A stretch of DNA of 8,422 nucleotides. It comes from Calditrichia bacterium (GTDB taxonomy: Bacteria > Calditrichota > Calditrichia > RBG-13-44-9 > J042). The DNA lies in NCBI GenBank assembly GCA_030430345.1, contig JAUIFT010000071.1, forward strand, positions 1-8,422. The letters run 5' to 3'. The notes under the pieces were generated by a model. That model did no database searches. It saw only the letters and a program-made list of their open reading frames with translations, and had not been told where the DNA came from. The translations under genes were made by a program, and so were the position numbers. Each line of letters starts with the position of its first letter. The stretch's first letter is position 1. Positions 5,941-8,422 of the stretch are shown in pieces.

Positions 5941-5961
5941 CTGACAAGGTGAGGATTTATT

Positions 5962-7512
5962 ATGAAGAAATTAAACATCCGTCCGGAATGGCAGCTGATT
6001 ATCGCCCTGGCCGCATTGAAACTGTTGATCCATTTTTTTACCAACACGAATTATGAACTGCATCGGGATGCTTTTTTGTACCTTTCCCAGGTCGAACATC
6101 TCGATTGGGGATATATGTCCGTCCCTCCCCTGCTCGCTTTTCTGGGAAAAATCATTTTTAGTGTTTTTGGAGATTCCACTTTCGCCGTTCGTTTACTGCC
6201 GGCAGTGGTCGGAAGCGCTTCGGTGGTCATCATTAGTATGATAGTGCTGGAGATGGGCGGGCGGCGCTGGGCCATTTTACTCGCCAGTGCAGCCTTCATC
6301 CTTTCGCCGGCGTTTTTACGCTCCAACACACTTTTTCAACCGGTGTCATTGAATCAGTTCTTTTGGCTGCTGAGCAGCTATTTCGTCCTGCGACTGATCA
6401 ATAGCCAATCCCCACGCTACTGGATTCATCTCGGCATTTTGTGGGGTGTCGCCTTTCTCAACAAGTATTCTATCGCCTTTTTTGCCCTCGCCCTGGTGAT
6501 CGGCTTACTGCTGACCTCACATCGCCGCTTATTATTTTCGCGGTATTTACTCTTTGGGGCAGCCCTGGGGTTTATCATCATCATCCCCAATTTGCTATGG
6601 CAGCATGCGCATAACTGGCCGGTTATCACCCATATGAGCGAACTGCAACGCACCCAGTTGGTCAATGTAAATATCGGTGATTTTTTCACCCTGCAATTTC
6701 TGATGAATTCCCATGCCGTCATACTCTGGATAACCGGTTTACTCTTTCTGTTATTGCCGCAATCATTTACCCGTAACTACCAATCATTGGGGCTGGCATA
6801 TTTAATTTTACTTCTCCTGATGATTTTGTTAAGAGGAAAAGCCTACTACACCCTGGGTGCTTATTCCATGCTTTTTGCCGCAGGCGGCGTCGCAATCGCC
6901 CATTATTTCCGGGAGCGTTATCGTTATTTCAAGCCAGTCTTGCTTGGCTTGATGCTTCTTTTTTCCCTGCCGGTAATTCCATACGGTTTGCCGCTTTTAC
7001 CAATGGATCAGATGCTCAGTTATGCAGCTGCCAGCAAAGACTATGGGATGGAAGGTGTCTTGCGCTGGGAGGATGGTCAAATCCATCCCCTTCCTCAGGA
7101 TTATGCGGACATGATCGGTTGGGAAGACTTCAGCAATATCGTTATTGCTGCCTACAATAGCCTGGATGAGAATGAAAAGGCAAATTGCCAAATTTATGCG
7201 GAGAATTACGGGCTGGCCGGCGCCCTGTTATATTATGGACGGGATATCGGTCTGCCGGAACCGGTTTCCTTTAGCGACAACTTTTTGCTTTGGGCGCCGG
7301 AGAATTTTCATGCAGAAGTATTTATCTATATCAATCGCCGTCTCGGGCAGGATATTTCCAGCTATTTTGATGACATCGAACTGGCTGGCACGCTCACCAA
7401 CCCTTACGCCCGGGAGAAGGGGGCTAAAGTGTATATTTGCCGCCAGCCGAAAGGGAGTTTTGCCGGGTATTATCAGGAAAAAGTAAAAAAGATTAGAGGC
7501 AGGTATTATTAA
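5962..7512 (+). CDS. GT39/ArnT-like integral membrane glycosyltransferase (GT-C fold)
   Basis: Membrane enzyme of 516 residues that, by family, transfers a sugar from a polyprenyl-phosphate donor to a lipid or protein acceptor on the outer face of the inner membrane. About ten hydrophobic segments occupy residues 10-340. The first extracytoplasmic loop has ELHRDAFLYLSQ (32-43), with D36 at the usual catalytic aspartate position, and HLDWGYMSVPPL (46-57), the characteristic WGY-PP segment. RGKAYYTLGAYSMLFAAGG (291-309) is also typical. The soluble C-terminal part (about 341-516) is an extracytoplasmic domain as in ArnT relatives. AAGGTGAGG (5946-5954) seven bases before ATG supports the start. 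Acceptor and donor are unknown; lipid A, glycan or protein modification are all open. It is followed by a hairpin and then a sensor kinase on the same strand. Confidence 0.85.
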   Translation: MKKLNIRPEWQLIIALAALKLLIHFFTNTNYELHRDAFLYLSQVEHLDWGYMSVPPLLAFLGKIIFSVFGDSTFAVRLLPAVVGSASVVIISMIVLEMGGRRWAILLASAAFILSPAFLRSNTLFQPVSLNQFFWLLSSYFVLRLINSQSPRYWIHLGILWGVAFLNKYSIAFFALALVIGLLLTSHRRLLFSRYLLFGAALGFIIIIPNLLWQHAHNWPVITHMSELQRTQLVNVNIGDFFTLQFLMNSHAVILWITGLLFLLLPQSFTRNYQSLGLAYLILLLLMILLRGKAYYTLGAYSMLFAAGGVAIAHYFRERYRYFKPVLLGLMLLFSLPVIPYGLPLLPMDQMLSYAAASKDYGMEGVLRWEDGQIHPLPQDYADMIGWEDFSNIVIAAYNSLDENEKANCQIYAENYGLAGALLYYGRDIGLPEPVSFSDNFLLWAPENFHAEVFIYINRRLGQDISSYFDDIELAGTLTNPYAREKGAKVYICRQPKGSFAGYYQEKVKKIRGRYY

Positions 7513-7524
7513 TTTGTATCAACC

Positions 7525-7556
7525 ATTTATCCGCTATAGTATTATAGCGGATAAAT
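7525..7556 (+). terminator. 14-base-pair hairpin after the GT39 gene
   Basis: ATTTATCCGCTATA (7525-7538), loop GTAT, then the exact complement (7543-7556): a 14-base-pair perfect stem with a CCGC/GCGG core, followed by the A/T-rich TTATAAATTATT. It begins 12 bases after the GT39 stop and ends 24 bases before the sensor kinase start. Intrinsic terminator is the likeliest reading. The tail is not a clean T-run, so partial termination, an mRNA-stabilising hairpin or a protein site remain possible. Confidence 0.6.
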
Positions 7557-7579
7557 TTATAAATTATTAGGGCAGTTAT

Positions 7580-8422
7580 TTGGAAAATATAACAGATAAA
7601 CAGATTAAGCTCAATTGGCCAATTCTCTTTTTTTTCGCGACGCTCGTCGCGCTCCTGAATATTGGCATTATTATCACCAATGAGCTCGCTAATGAAAACA
7701 ATTTCTATTTGCCATATCAAATTATCAATGAATTTACCGGCACTTTTACCACATTGCCGCTGATTGTTCCCCTTATCTGGTTCTTCCGGAAATACCCAAT
7801 CACTTTAAAATACCTCATTCCGTTGATCTTGCTCCATATTGGCGCTTCGATGGTATATGGATTTTCACATACAACGCTAATGTACATCAGCCGAAAACTG
7901 ATATACTATCTGGCCGGGTTCGGCGATTATGATAAATACTATGGCATTCTTTCCTACCGCTACCTGATGGAATATCAAAAACAGTTTATAGTCTACTGGC
8001 TAATTTACGGCACGGTTATTATGTTCAATACCTGGCGGGAAAACCAGCAAACGAAACTGCAGGCAGTTACACTGCAAGAGGAATTAACTCAGGCACGGCT
8101 ACAGGCCCTGCGCATGCAGTTAAATCCGCACTTTCTCTTTAACACCCTGAATATGATTTCCGCAACGATGTACGACAACATCAAGGCAGCCGACCGAATG
8201 ATCGCTAATTTAAGCGACTTGCTCCGCTTGACATTACATCGGGACAACAGTAATGTTCATCCGCTGGCGGAAGAACTACGGCTGTTAAATTTCTACCTGG
8301 AAATTATGAAGGCGCGCTTTGAAGACCGCTTGAAAATAGACCTGGATATTCCCGATAATTGCCTTTCTGCCGCGGTTCCCGGATTCTTTCTGCAGCCACT
8401 GCTGGAAAATTCGATTAAATAC
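7580..8422 (+). CDS. LytS/YehU-type sensor histidine kinase, C-terminus cut by window edge
   Basis: Inner-membrane sensor kinase of the His_kinase family (PF06580), normally paired with a LytTR response regulator encoded next door, which would lie beyond the right edge. The frame is open for 281 codons. Four hydrophobic segments (about 13-32, 55-69, 76-95, 136-149) carry sensing; a coiled linker (about 153-180) leads to RMQLNPHFLFNTLNMIS (178-194) with phospho-acceptor H184. The last residues, LQPLLENSIKY (271-281), are the N-box, with N277, that begins ATP binding. The rest of the ATPase domain is missing. The start is inferred: TTG 7580 is the only sensible start after the in-frame TAG at 7568-7570, with AGGG (7569-7572) seven bases upstream; the next ATG is near codon 91, inside the membrane part. 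The stimulus is unknown. Confidence 0.87.
   Translation, partial: MENITDKQIKLNWPILFFFATLVALLNIGIIITNELANENNFYLPYQIINEFTGTFTTLPLIVPLIWFFRKYPITLKYLIPLILLHIGASMVYGFSHTTLMYISRKLIYYLAGFGDYDKYYGILSYRYLMEYQKQFIVYWLIYGTVIMFNTWRENQQTKLQAVTLQEELTQARLQALRMQLNPHFLFNTLNMISATMYDNIKAADRMIANLSDLLRLTLHRDNSNVHPLAEELRLLNFYLEIMKARFEDRLKIDLDIPDNCLSAAVPGFFLQPLLENSIKY

Noticed and set aside
7145..7486. 113-codon plus-strand frame inside the GT39 gene
   Set aside because: Out-of-frame shadow of the GT39 C-terminal domain with no motif or ribosome site.

Overview
The window looks like a piece of a bacterial chromosome with fairly even base composition (mid-40s % GC by eye). No tRNA, rRNA, CRISPR array, transposase or phage gene is visible. 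The gene families point to the Bacteroidota/Balneolota/Calditrichota side of the tree, but only moderately: a fused CrtYcd-type lycopene cyclase, a flavobacterial CrtD-like carotenoid desaturase, a B12-dependent MerR/CarH regulator, a GT4 enzyme with a YFPPMGGGGVQR start, a GT39 enzyme, a deoxynucleoside kinase and a LytS-type kinase. The clearest promoters are ordinary sigma70 (TTGACA-N17-TATATT), not the -33/-7 type of classical Bacteroidia, which argues for a relative outside that class.

Left part (1-2845): a light/B12-type carotenoid control module. A carotenoid desaturase (cut by the left edge) and a lycopene cyclase form a minus-strand operon with a 4-base ATGA overlap. They diverge from a CarH-like regulator. 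The 195-base gap between them holds two back-to-back promoters with identical hexamers and spacing. It also holds two pairs of 9-base tandem repeats, in opposite orientation, at positions where a CarH-like repressor could act. The regulator gene carries an in-frame TAG (2660-2662) inside its cobalamin-binding domain. The rest of that domain, including SST and GG, continues open in the same frame to 2845. This is the most interesting observation in the window.

Middle (2842-5733, minus strand): a SEC-C motif protein of unknown function, then a deoxynucleoside kinase with its own strong promoter, then a GT4 glycosyltransferase whose start lies inside the kinase gene. The GT4 stop overlaps the regulator's ancestral stop by a few bases, so the two transcription units converge with no room for a terminator.

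Right part (5734-8422): a 228-base divergent spacer with a 14-base perfect palindrome, an inverted repeat and a 20-base-period direct repeat. It is followed by a plus-strand GT39/ArnT-like membrane glycosyltransferase, a long perfect hairpin, and a LytS/YehU-type sensor kinase that begins with TTG and is cut by the right edge.

The first three genes form a plausible functional unit (pigment synthesis and its regulator). The two glycosyltransferases suggest envelope or exopolysaccharide modification, but nothing here links them to the pigment genes.
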